From: Cycas panzhihuaensis
Taxonomy: Eukaryota > Cycadophyta
DNA length: 64,000 nt
NCBI GenBank assembly: GCA_023213395.1
Contig: CM041465.1
Location: 63,743,741-63,807,740 of the forward strand
Direction: 5' to 3'
In this document: piece by piece, positions 36,750-47,200 of the stretch
How the letters are laid out: every line of letters starts with the position of its first letter
Position numbering within the stretch: position 1 is the stretch's first letter
Notes under the pieces: generated by a model
The model's database searches: none
Told to the model about the DNA's origin: nothing
The model's input: the letters and a program-made list of their open reading frames with translations, nothing else
Position numbers and translations under genes: made by a program

Positions 36750-37703
36750 GTGAGTTTGTTGATTAAAAAAGGGATACATTGTTTAGAGATGGCATTTATA
36801 ATCATGGAAGTGAATGATGTGGTTATGTATGTTCCTAAAACAAATGAATATTACTTAAAGGATTCATTTCTTCCAATACCTAAGTGCAATTGTGAAGACT
36901 ACTTCTTTTGGACAATTAAAATGAGATGTTTATTCATAGCTAGAGGTTTATGGAAGATTGTTATTGATGAATATGATATTCCTAAGGATGAATAAGAAAA
37001 AGAAATTCTTGAGAAGAAAGATAGAAAAGCATTCATTATGATTTGAGCTGCATTCAATGAGGTTGATCTTCCTTCTAGATTCTATTTTGTCATTCCTATG
37101 ATTCTACATGTAAGTAATGCTAAAGAAGCTTGGGATTTTCTAAAGAAAGTATTTAAACAAACCCCTAAAGAGACACAACAAATGATTAAAAAGGAAACTA
37201 AGGCTAGTTATGGTTATGGTAGAGGTACAACAAAAGAAAATATCATCAACACTAATGAAACAGTATGTCAAGATGAAAAAGGTATGAGTATTAATGACAT
37301 TTCTACTGAATGTAAAGAAATAATGGTTGAATACATTGATAAGACTACAACTACTAATGAAGATGTTGAAAGTGATGAGTTGATAAAGGTTTATATAAAT
37401 GACACCATGATTTCAAGAGAGATTGAATATGAATCTGATGGTTCTATAAAGGATGAGTCTTATGTTGATGATATTCCTACTTTAAGTATTGATTCAAGTT
37501 TGAATGATGTTCCTACTTTGAGCATTGATTTAATTTCAAAGAGTATGCTAGTTGATCAAGATTCTGCTCCAAAGATTAAAGAAATCACTATTGTACATGG
37601 TGATCAAGAGTTTATACAGGATAATGATGACATGCAAGTTGTGATTGAAGATGGTTACTTACAGGATCTTCATCAAACTAGACCAGCTGCAATAAAGAAT
37701 TAG
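36750..37703 (+). pseudogene. Gag-like N-terminus fused to an acidic repeat-bearing tail
   Basis: FLPIPKCNCEDYFFWTIKMRC and LFIARGLWKIVIDEYD match the start of UBN2/DUF4219-type copia gag; ILHVSNAKEAWDFLKKVFK matches its next conserved block. One stop (near 36994) and one further stop interrupt these. After KQTPKETQQMIKKE the protein changes to an Asp/Glu/Ile-rich tail with repeated phrases VDDIPTLSID and NDVPTLSID and no zinc knuckle. The last open piece is 37098-37703. The tail is not of any family that I recognise. Confidence 0.75.
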
Positions 37704-37725
37704 GATTTATACTTACTAGAGCAGT

Positions 37726-37915
37726 TACATCAACGTCGTCACTATAGAATTGAACATGAAAATCAGGATGAAGATATCATCTTACAAAGGTATCAATATA
37801 GAATTGAAGACAAAAATCAAGATGAAGACATCATTCTATAGCAAATACATCACTACAAGATTGAAGATAAGAACCAGGTTGAAGACATCATTCTCAAGGT
37901 ATTTCTAAAGACAAA
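37726..37915 (+). repeat. Tandem coding-type repeat after the gag-like ORF
   Basis: Three units of about 54-57 bp encode variants of HYRIEHENQDEDIIL, YRIEDKNQDEDIIL and HYKIEDKNQVEDIIL in one frame, broken by a stop before 37731 and another near 37841. It looks like an extension of the acidic tail. Confidence 0.75.
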
Positions 37916-37948
37916 GCATTGCAAATACAAATGACCCAAATGTACATT

Positions 37949-37957
37949 AAGGGGGAG
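37949..37957 (+). other. Polypurine tract of the gag-only element
   Basis: AAGGGGGAG directly abuts the 3' LTR. Confidence 0.88.
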
Positions 37958-38180
37958 TGTTAGAATAATAATGTACATTTGATTTATCCCACATGTAAGT
38001 GGGTCCTACTCTTCCATCATGACTTATATTATAAATACACAATTTTGTGTATCATATTGTAAGGATGTTGTAATGATGTTTTGTTAATACAATTTGAGGT
38101 ACCTTAAAGGTACCATTTGATCCTGTGGAGGTGTTCTATTTTGTTTGTCAATATCTTATTGTAGGTTCTATTTTCCAACA
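37958..38180 (+). repeat. 3' LTR of the gag-only element
   Basis: Matches 35036-35258 with about ten substitutions and no length change; followed by the duplication AAAGG. Confidence 0.93.
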
Positions 38181-38978
38181 AAAGGGAAAGGTAGGCTTTT
38201 CCCTTTTCCTTTATGGTATTGAATTTATTTACTTGGGCTATGTTTTTATTAATTAAAGGGAGGGTTTTTACACCATGACTAGTTAGCTTCCTACTATCAA
38301 TGGACCCATAATAAGGGAAAACGTATCATCAGTATCTAAAGTAGATAGCCCAGATGGTCCACATATGCTTGACCCTAATTTAATCAATTATTCCAATGTT
38401 ATACCTCTTCTTTGAGAGTATAATGTAATGGAGGGAAGGGGCTAGATCAAATAACTATTAAAACAATACAAAAGAAATACTTTAGTAATAGCCACCAACC
38501 TTTTTAGCCCAACCATATCTAGGAAGTACCCAACCTCTATAGTCTAGGAGTCCCATTCTTTCTTCGATGCATGCCTCCCACTACTCTTTCTATTCAGGTG
38601 TTATCACTTGGCCTAGCAAATGGAGCAAGAGACTTTGCATATAATATAAATGATTTTAGTCCTATCCAAGATGGGGAAGGAAGCTAACAATTCCCTTAAT
38701 TGCTCACTATAGTACATTATCACTTCATAAAGCAAATTAAACATCTTCTTTGGCCATCCCACAAGTCTTAATAATATGACTTTTCCTTTATACTAGCCAA
38801 TGGATCATCAATTAAGTAAAGAATAATAGAGGATGGGATAGTAGGATGCCACTCCTTTAATGATAATTGCAAACCAAAAAAATACCCAAATAACTCTAAA
38901 GGGAGCACTTGTATTGCAATACCCTTTAAGGGAGCAACCTCGTAATTAGATATAATAGCAATGATATTTAAGATACTC

Positions 38979-38981
<3 letters not shown>
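38181..38981. other. Anonymous DNA right of the gag-only element
   Basis: Continuation of the anonymous host sequence at 35035. No ORF, tRNA or retroelement motif recognised. Its right border with the chromovirus relic is not visible. Confidence 0.4.

Positions 38982-39056
<75 letters not shown>
38982..39056. repeat. Compound microsatellite (TA)n(GA)n
   Basis: About 17 TA units (38982-39016) pass directly into about 20 GA units (39017-39056). Such tracts are usually length-polymorphic. Confidence 0.95.
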
Positions 39057-39059
<3 letters not shown>

Positions 39060-39199
39060 TATAGTCACTACACAATCTCCTACTTATATATGTGGTATAT
39101 TAAGAAGAGGAAAGAAGTATAAGAAATAAAAGATATAAGAGAAGATAAGAGAGAGAAGAAGTAAAGGATATAAGAGAAGGAAAGTTAGGGGTTAGATCA

Positions 39200-42100
39200 C
39201 TAATAAAGTCTCCCTTTGATAAGATTTACCTTCAAAGCTTAGTAAACTTAGGATGGTCTTGGATAAATTGCTCATTCTCGTAGGTTGCATCTTCTTATGG
39301 AAGTTATTTATATTTGATGAGATACTTAATGATTTGCCTAGACCATAGATATCAAATTTTTCTATCGATGATATGTTCTAGAATGAGTTGAAGTTACCCC
39401 TCCTTATTTAAGATAGACAATTCTATTTAAGCTTGTACTTGCTACCTAATTACCCTCTTGAGACATGAAATATAAAAGACATTATGGATCCGTGATGGTG
39501 GTGGTAAATCCAAGGCATATATATTTCACCAATTTTCTTAAGAATTTTACAAGGCCCATAAAATTGAGGTTATAATTTATGTTATTTATCTTGTTTTAGA
39601 GATGCTTACTTGTATGGTTGTAACTACAAATATACCTAATCACCTAGTTAAAATGCTCATTTGTTTTACCCTTTATCTACTTGTTGTTTCATTCACTTTT
39701 ATATAAGGTTGAGATTTTCCTTGAGTAGCTTAAGAATTTATGTTATTTATTGGATGTGGTCCTCAACTACCTAAACCTTAAAACTTATTATTTCATAATT
39801 CTTAAGAATGGGTGGTTCATAACCATATAATACTTGGAGTAGAGTTATTCTTGTCGATGCATGATAAGTTGTATTATACTACCATTTTTCTAAAAGAAGC
39901 CAATGATGCCATTAGCCCTACTTATCTTAAGCATAACAACAAAGGTATACTTCAAGGCACTTATTAACCACCTCAATTTGACCATCTACTTATGGATGGT
40001 AGGATGAGCTCATTGTTAGTTTGGTAGCAAGTAGATGGAAGAGTTTTGTCCAGAAGTTACTAGTGAACTTGGGGTCCTCATCATCGACTATGATTATCTT
40101 TTAGAAAGATCTTTACAAATTTATTTGCCATATGTGTGGCTTAGATTCTATGAAAATAAGCATATTTGGTTAGCCTATCAACAACCATAAGTATAATATT
40201 TTTTCCTTCTAACTTGGGCAGACCCATGGTGAAGTCCATGGAAATTTCTTCCCATCATTGATTTAGTATAGGAAGGGGTTACAACAATCTTAGGGACTTG
40301 ACTATTTCTATCTTATGTCATTAGAAAATTTCACATGAGGAAACATATCTCTTTATATCTCCTTTTTGGTTCTTCCAAAAGAAAGATTATTTTAAGTGGT
40401 TGTATACCCATAAGAAACCTGAGTGACCTACTATTGAGGAGGCCTATGCATCATGCAAAATTTGTTCCTTAAGGCTAGAGCAAAGGTATATGTATATCTG
40501 ATTCTTATACTAGAGAATATTTACAAACCTTGTGTAGTGGGTTGAATGCCCTACCCTAACATGAAGGTCTTAAATGATATACTTTGTAAACAGGTCACGA
40601 TCCCATTCTTGCTTGGTGACTACTATCCAAGAGGAATTGACCATAATGATAGAATAAAGTATAGAGTCTTCTTCTTTATAAGATAAAGCATAAACTACTA
40701 TATTATCCCTACTTTTTTATATATAATTTCAACGCCAACCGCTTACATTTTGGTGACCCATTTTTATTGTTCTTCATATGCCATCCTTTAAGTTAGGAAA
40801 TATTTTAAGTTATCAAGGTCTGTTTTAATTTGGAAATGTGTTCCTAGTAAATATTGTCACCATTTCCTAACTATATAGAGAATTATTAACATCTCCTTGT
40901 CATAGATGGATTTAACTTATTCTTTGGGTGTAATTTGATGACTTTCAAAGACCAAAGGTTTTCCTTCTTGTATTAAGATTGCTCTAATGTCTTGCCCTAT
41001 TGCATTACATTCAATGGTGAAAGTCTTTATAAAGTTAGGTATTGCGAGGACTAGAGTGGTAGTTAAAGCCACCTTTAGGTGTTCAAATGCTTTAGAGGCC
41101 TTATCATTCTAATGAAAGGAATCCTCTTTTAATAGGTTGATTAAACGGGAAGTAATCCCTACATAGCCCTGAATAAACTTTCAATAATACACTATGATTC
41201 CTAAGAATCCACGAAGGCCCTTGATGGTTTTAAATTTAGGCTAGTTCATGATAACTGTAATTTTCTTAAGATTCACCTTAACTCCTTTTTTAGGGATAAT
41301 ATGGCCCAAATATTCTATTTTTATTTTTTAAATTAATATTTTATTTTTTTATATAAAGTTGATTATCTGTAAGAACCTATAATGCCTTATCAACATGCTG
41401 AAAATGGTCTTCCCATATGCGACTAAAAACTAGAATGTCATTAAAAAAGACTAACATAAACTTCTTTAAGTAAGGCTAAAAGAGTTTGTTCATGAGTCCC
41501 TAAAAGGTGGATAGGGAATTAGTTAAGCCAAATGGAATGATTAAAAATTTGTAATATCCTTTATGTGTAGAAAATATAATTTTATGAATATCCTCTACCT
41601 TAATCCTAATTTGATGGTATCTTGACTACAAGTCTAATGATATGAAGATTGTTGTTCCATCGAGTTCATCCAAGAGTTTATCGATGACTAGTATAGGAAA
41701 TTTATCCTTGATGGTTATCTTATTGAACTCATGGTAGTCTATACACATGAAAAATGGCTATCCTTTTTTCTTACTAAAATCATTTGGGTAAGAAAGTTAC
41801 TTTTTCTTTTCCTAATAGTACCAACATTAACAAGTTATTGAACTAGTTGTTTGTTTTATTCTTTTTCTAGTAGGGATACTAGTATGGTTGAATACAAGGA
41901 GGATTACTTCTACTACTGAGTCAATACTATGATCTTGGTCACGTACTAGTCGGAGACTTTGAGAAATATCCTAAAATACTTGGTTGTAGTAGTGAAGTAC
42001 TAATTTTAAGTCATTCGATAGACCATCATCTAGGAGAATGTCCCATTTTATTAGAGGTTCTTGACCATCCAAAGAATAACATTTAGCAATGATTCTTATA

Positions 42101-42230
42101 CTATTTATAGAGCCTCTCCATATAATATAAGATAATGATTTGGGTTTGAGAAGGAATGATCTCTAGATATAAGACAAATATTCCTTTCCTATTGTAAAGA
42201 GTGCCTCAGAATGGTAGTTTTCTTTTCACT
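39200..42230 (-). mobile_element. Chromovirus (Ty3/gypsy) pol relic
   Basis: Minus strand, from right to left: RT start near 42000, palm with SLDLYSRYHQIRIKVEDIHK and IPFGLTNS, then FFNDILVFS at 41425-41455 where YxDDIL is expected, so one catalytic Asp is Asn. RNase H occupies roughly 40650-41150 in shattered form. Integrase core WEEISMDFTMGLP and ILMVVDRLTKYAYF lies at about 40150-40260. A chromodomain follows at 39240-39370. Stops occur every few codons. No gag, PBS or paired LTR was found, so this is a fragment. PR traces near 42100 are unclear. Confidence 0.85.
39240..39370 (-). pseudogene. Chromodomain of the chromovirus relic
   Basis: Minus-strand IIDRKIWYLWSRQIIKYLIK followed by EDATYENEQFIQDHPKF fits the plant chromovirus chromodomain pattern (ILdrrv...R.i.yLVKW..-p-eAtWE-e). 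It recognises modified histone tails in related elements and would target integration. Two stops interrupt it. Confidence 0.7.
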
Positions 42231-43460
42231 TGACTAACTTTTCTACATACTTTCCTTAAAAAAAAGTAAAAAAAGAAGCAACAACAATCTAAAGAGGCTA
42301 AACTAGAGCTAAACAATACCTAACAAGAGTAGCAATTTGACTAAAATATAAGATGTTGTGAAAGAGTGGGAAGGGGTAGCTGAATGTTTAATGGAGAGAT
42401 GACCATGTTCCACCCTAGTCTATCCTTAAGGAACCCCACAAAGGGTATACCTTTTAGCATATATTTCAATTTCAAAAGTCCAAACAAAAGTCCAACAACC
42501 ACCAACCAATGAAAAGAAATAATTCTAAGCCAAGATTACCTTCAAGATAACATGAAACAAGCTTGAAAGCCAATAGGAAATATCTTAGCAAATCAAGAGA
42601 AGTTTGAAGCAAAAATTGATGAAAATCCAAGAAGATGAAAGTTTAGACCATTAACAATTGAGTAGCAGTAACACATCAATAAAACTTCTTCGAGATTTCA
42701 CTAAATAACTTCAAAAAATCAAGTCTTTAAAGCCATAGTAGCAATCCTCAAGAATTCTCCAAAAAATTCATAAAATCTCATAACTAGAGCAAGAATCACT
42801 TCTTCTTCTCTAATTCTCAAGACTTTTGGGCATAAAAATGACTAAATCCCATCACATATAGGTGACAACATGTAGAATTTTGGTGTGCTAGCCTAATTTT
42901 CTGTTGTATAATAGTGAAAGACATAATCGATCACATTTTACACCTACCAAAAATATAATTTTATTCTAAAAATACGATTGGTTATATTTTTCACTTACCC
43001 CAAAAATATGATTTTATTCTAAAAACACGATCGGTCACATTTTTGATAGGGTGAAAAACACGATTTTAATAAAGTGGAAATTTAACCAAAAATTGATAAA
43101 ATTTGGCATTTAATGAATTCCCAATCAGAAAAATAAGTTTACAAAAGAGTGAAAAACCTAGAATGAGGTGAAATGCATTAAGAACAAGCCCGAAAGGTGA
43201 TAGATAACAAAAACATGGGTGAAATCTCAAAAATCAGATAAAAATAACCAACTTTCAAGGAAGAATAAGTCAAGTTAGTCATAAAGAAAACTTTGTCTCC
43301 ATAGTTTATGTCATCATTAAAATAATAGGAATATAAGCCAATAACATTATTCATTATATTTCATCAATTAATAATCATGCATTATTTCAGTAAAATAGGG
43401 CCCAATCCATCAAATCAAGTTAACATACATCGATCATCATCACTAAAACCACATAACAAG
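42231..43460. other. Unassigned AT-rich DNA between chromovirus RT and copia LTR
   Basis: No reading frame above 60 codons. It is where protease and gag of the chromovirus relic should begin on the minus strand, but I cannot read them. It contains a short tandem repeat (42905-43075). Confidence 0.4.
42905..43075. repeat. Tandem repeat, about 60 bp, 2.5 copies
   Basis: Repeated phrases are AAAAATAT(A/G)ATTTTATTCTA, then ACGAT(T/C)GGT(T/C)A(T/C)ATTTTT, then CACTTACC. The GATCGGTCAC core is unusually CG-containing for this AT-rich stretch. Confidence 0.75.
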
Positions 43461-43925
43461 TGTTAGGAATAATAATGTTAGCTTTATATTAATGTTAGTT
43501 TTATGTTATTGTTATCTTTTGGTCACATGTGTAAATGTGAATTTAAGTGATGTAAAGGTTCAATTTTATAAAGTTTATGTTAATTATTAATTATTATATG
43601 AAGGTCATTGAATTGCACAACTGCCCATTTCAACGAACCTTTCATTCTTCAAATAGCCTCTCCTAGATTCTATAAATTGGTTGTAGGAATCTAGGAGGCT
43701 ATCATAAGCCTATTTGAAGGCTAGTTTTCGTATGTAGAGGGTACTCTTGTCAAGGTTTTATGTAAGGTTTTTAAGTTAATAAATTTTAAATTAGAGAGAT
43801 GGTTTTTCTTCCCTAGAAGGGGTTTTCCACCTGTCACATCATGTGTACGTGTGCAATGTCAGATTTCACCTGTGTATGTTTGTTTATTTGATCCTGTCAT
43901 ATTATGCACGTTGCCTATTCCATCA
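43461..43925 (+). repeat. LTR, 465 bp, probably the 5' LTR of Copia-4
   Basis: TGTTAGGAATAATAATG...TATTCCATCA has the near-inverted ends TGTTAGGAATA/TATTCCATCA and is followed at once by a PBS. A TATA box (TATAAAT, 43671-43677) lies mid-LTR. The 5 bp in front are ACAAG. No second copy is in the window; if it belongs to Copia-4 its partner lies beyond the right edge, because Gypsy-B copy 2 splits that element. Confidence 0.75.
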
Positions 43926-43937
43926 TGGTATTAGAGT
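43926..43937 (+). other. Primer-binding site after the 465-bp LTR
   Basis: TGGTATTAGAGT is the initiator tRNA-Met type site TGGTATCAGAG with one C-to-T change, abutting the LTR. Confidence 0.85.
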
Positions 43938-45240
43938 AGAAAATATGGATTGACAGCTTCAGTAGCCATAAGCAAAGCTAAAAGAACACTATCATGGTCA
44001 ATGCTTTGAGGCAATCAGTCAAGCACTCGAGGAATAAGAAGTATATGCCCATACTCAATTGGGCTCACATTGATGGTAATAACATTTGGACTGTCCAAAA
44101 TAGGGCTGCAGAACCTTGTCCACCCAAAATTTAGTGGGGCATTTCTTCAAATGACAACCTTCATTCAGTTGAGTAATGAAACCATCCTTGCTAATGATGA
44201 CCTTGGTTTTACACACAGTAATATAATAGCAGAATAGACCCTTCTACATTCAGTCCTCCCACTGCCCAAGGAGTAGAGTATCAAGGAAGGAAATCCCTGC
44301 TCTTGCAATCGATTCATCTTTGCAGTTCTCTCCAGTTAGGATATACTTTCTCTTGAAGATATATAAAGGTAGCTTGGAACCTGGAACACATCATTATCTG
44401 AGACAATTGTGGATGCAACCTTGGCCTTCAGAGACCTCCTAACTAGGTTTCTCCTTGAAGATCCTTGTTTTCAACAAATTCGTTATACACCAAAACTGTT
44501 GATCAACTCTTCTTCACGCTTTAGAATACTAGTAGTTTCTGGATACCTTACTCTATGCCTTTATGCACTATTAAATGATATTGCTCTCATTGAGAAACTC
44601 TAGTCAAAGAATTGGATGCCTCCATGATTGAACTGGATCTGCAATAATGTAACATTATCATTCATGTGAAGACAAAGAAACTAGATAAGAAACCCTTTTT
44701 CTCATCGTCTCAGATATTCCTTGCGCATCTATGCTTCTGTTTTGTATCTCAACCTATTGCTTATAAATTTTTAGAATATTCTCTGGGGAAACCCAGTGGA
44801 GCATCGCAGGATTGTGGACCATTCGAAGTTTCCCCAGTTGATTATCTATAAGCTGAAGCTTGCAGGGCTTAGCCTTAATCAGGTCTTCGTGGAGGTTACC
44901 ATAGGATTTACCAAGGAAGCTCCCTTAGTTAATGTTTAGGGGTTTAATGTGTACCATAAGAAGTGGCTCATCATTCCTTTCTAGAGGTTATTACATGAAA
45001 ATTGTCTCATAGCGGGCTCTCCTCATAGCTGCCCTGCTCCAGAATCGAAAATTGCTAAACCCTCATCGTTGGTCCTTTGAACCAGATGAAGATTAACCTA
45101 CAACAAATCCTCGTTGCCACAGAGATGCGAAATAGGTAGGGTTTCTTTCCTTTCCCTCCTTTAGACCCCAAATTACACTTCAATTCTATTCTCTTTTATA
45201 AAAGCAATAATTCCATCGGTTGTCGTGTTCATACATTTTT
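43938..45240 (+). other. Unrecognised stretch, possibly a captured host gene piece
   Basis: Compared with its surroundings this 1.3 kb is less AT-rich and reads protein-like in several short plus frames, for example TIVDATLAFRDLLTRFLLED at about 44397-44457 and SLNQVFVEVTIGFTKEAPL near 44873-44928. I do not recognise the protein. Near 45135 GAAATAG is followed by GTAGGGTTT and a pyrimidine-rich run, which looks like an exon end with splice donor. It lies between PBS and gag of Copia-4, where captured gene pieces are sometimes found. Confidence 0.25.
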
Positions 45241-45241
45241 T

Positions 45242-45250
<9 letters not shown>

Positions 45251-45333
<83 letters not shown>
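45251..45333. repeat. (TA)n microsatellite
   Basis: About 41 uninterrupted TA units. Confidence 0.97.
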
Positions 45334-45336
<3 letters not shown>

Positions 45337-46155
45337 TTATTTTATTTTTTCAAATTAAACATAGTTAATCTTAGGCTAAATCAAAATTAAAACCCTCTTT
45401 TTTACATTTATTATTACATTAACTCGCCCTCCCTACTATACTTTAACCTTCAGCTTACTATATTTTATTAAAATTAATTCCTCCTATTACATTTGACTTA
45501 TAAATTAACATTAGCCCCTCCATTACTACAATTTAATGTTGACATTAACCCTCCTTATTACATCCTAATGTTAACCTTATATCCCCTCTCAAAGATATGT
45601 ATTTATTATATTAAACATTTAATCTTTTGAAAGGACCAAAATATTCTTTCCTCCTCCTTCTTAGAATTTATGGCTTCCTATTCGTCCCCTCTCTTAATGA
45701 TATGACTTTATTAAAGAGTGAGGATAGCTATGATGACTTAATATGTCTTATTAGCCTATAGAGTTGTGAATTTACTGCCTATTATTACTCTTTTTCTAGT
45801 TCACATTTAAACTATGGGTTCAATAACTCAACAATGAGAGATATCCTAATAATTGAGCTTTATTTCATTACTTAATATACATAATACCTTTATTATTATT
45901 TTGTTTAATATTTGAATAAGTAACTTATTTTTCAAATATATTTCTTTAACTAATAAGGGGGACTATTAACATTTTTTTTAGAAAGGATGAACATTTAATT
46001 CTTTTTTCTAAGGGAAGGGTATCCAAACAAACTTAATGATTCTCAGATTCTTATCATTCCATTAAATATGTTATTTTCATGTTTAGTATTTTTTTATGTG
46101 ACTTTTATCACCTATATTTCTTCATTTAGATTCTCCAAAATTTTTAGAATTCCCA
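45334..46155. other. AT-rich stretch before Copia-4 gag
   Basis: No ORF or motif recognised. It contains four or five loose repeats of the phrase CTCCCT(A/C)TTACATTAACATT-like between 45400 and 45600. Presumably leader of Copia-4. Confidence 0.4.
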
Positions 46156-47200
46156 ATATGGCACTAATGCTAGGGACAACCACCTACATTTCAATTCCAG
46201 TTCTAATTGGATCAAACTATGTTGATTGGAGGAATCACATTTCCTATTAGCTTAAACAATAGAAGATATGATGATATATAATAGGTGAATTCAAAAAATC
46301 AAAAGATGCAACTTTAGAAAGCTATATAGTATATCTGATGAACTCTGATCCAGCTCTAGGTACCATCCTATCATCACTCTCACCAGAAATCAATCAATAG
46401 TTCTCTAATACAGATGATGTAGCCACTGTCTGGAATACTCTTAAGGAAAAATATGATAAGGTCAACACACAACAATTGACTATCCTAGAACAACAATTGT
46501 ATGACCTTAATTATCATGATTTTTCTAAAGTCGAAGACTTTTTATCCAAAATTTAACTAATTAATAAAGATCTAAGCAACTGTATTAAAACTGCAATTAA
46601 AGTAGATGATGTAGAACAAATAGTCACACATGCTAAAGACAACAATATGCTTGTATGTCTTGTGATAAATAAACTACCAAAACATTTTAATATTTTCAAG
46701 ATTGCTAGATAATAAGCTGGTAATCTTTCAATAACTTTTAATCAGTTGACAAATCAACTGATTGAACATCAAACAATGCAAGTTCAAATAGAAAAATTGA
46801 AAGATCCTTCTCAGGCTTTCTTTTTTAAATCTAAGCCTCAAAATAAAAGCAAACATCAGAACAACTTTAATAGTAATCCAAAATTCCAAAAACCTCATAG
46901 AGGTCCACCTCCTAGTTCTCAAAATAATACTAAATATTCTGGTCCACCTAAATATGAGAATACTTCTAATTAATCTTTTTCAAATCAGAACACTGTTAAT
47001 CCTTCTCAGAGTATTAGTTGTGCCTACTGCCATTAAAAATACCATACTATTGACATCTGTAGAAGTAGAATAACTTCAGAAGCTTGGAAAGCTTCCAAGG
47101 GATTGAAAACTCAACCACAATCCTGGCCATAAAGCTAACCTCAATCCTATAATCATTCTTTAACAGTAACAACTTCTGCATTTGTTGCTCCATCTAATCA
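46156..47200 (+). pseudogene. Copia-4 gag
   Basis: The start at 46156 (MALMLGTTTYISIPVLIGSN, then YVDWRNHI) gives the UBN2 gag opening. VWNTLKEKYDKVNTQQLTIL and LVINKLPKHFNIF match later conserved blocks. The zinc knuckle at about 47019-47060 reads CAYCH-stop-KYHTIDIC: all four zinc ligands are kept, with one stop inside. Several further stops, mostly TAG or TAA where Gln or Trp is expected. Confidence 0.87.

Larger units (their letters stand above)
35036..38180 (+). mobile_element. Small gag-only LTR retrotransposon (TR-GAG-like)
   Basis: LTRs of 223 bp (35036-35258 and 37958-38180) with about 10 visible differences flank a PBS, a 1.5-kb leader, one reading region and a polypurine tract. 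The duplication AAAGG is at 35031-35035 and 38181-38185. The only protein-like content is the N-terminal part of a copia-type gag joined to an acidic tail; there is no protease, integrase or RT and no room for them. It is the least diverged LTR pair in the window, so probably the youngest insertion. Confidence 0.93.

Noticed and set aside
39840-40600. A separate host protein-coding gene in the chromovirus block
   Set aside because: Every readable phrase belongs to Ty3/gypsy integrase and stops are frequent.
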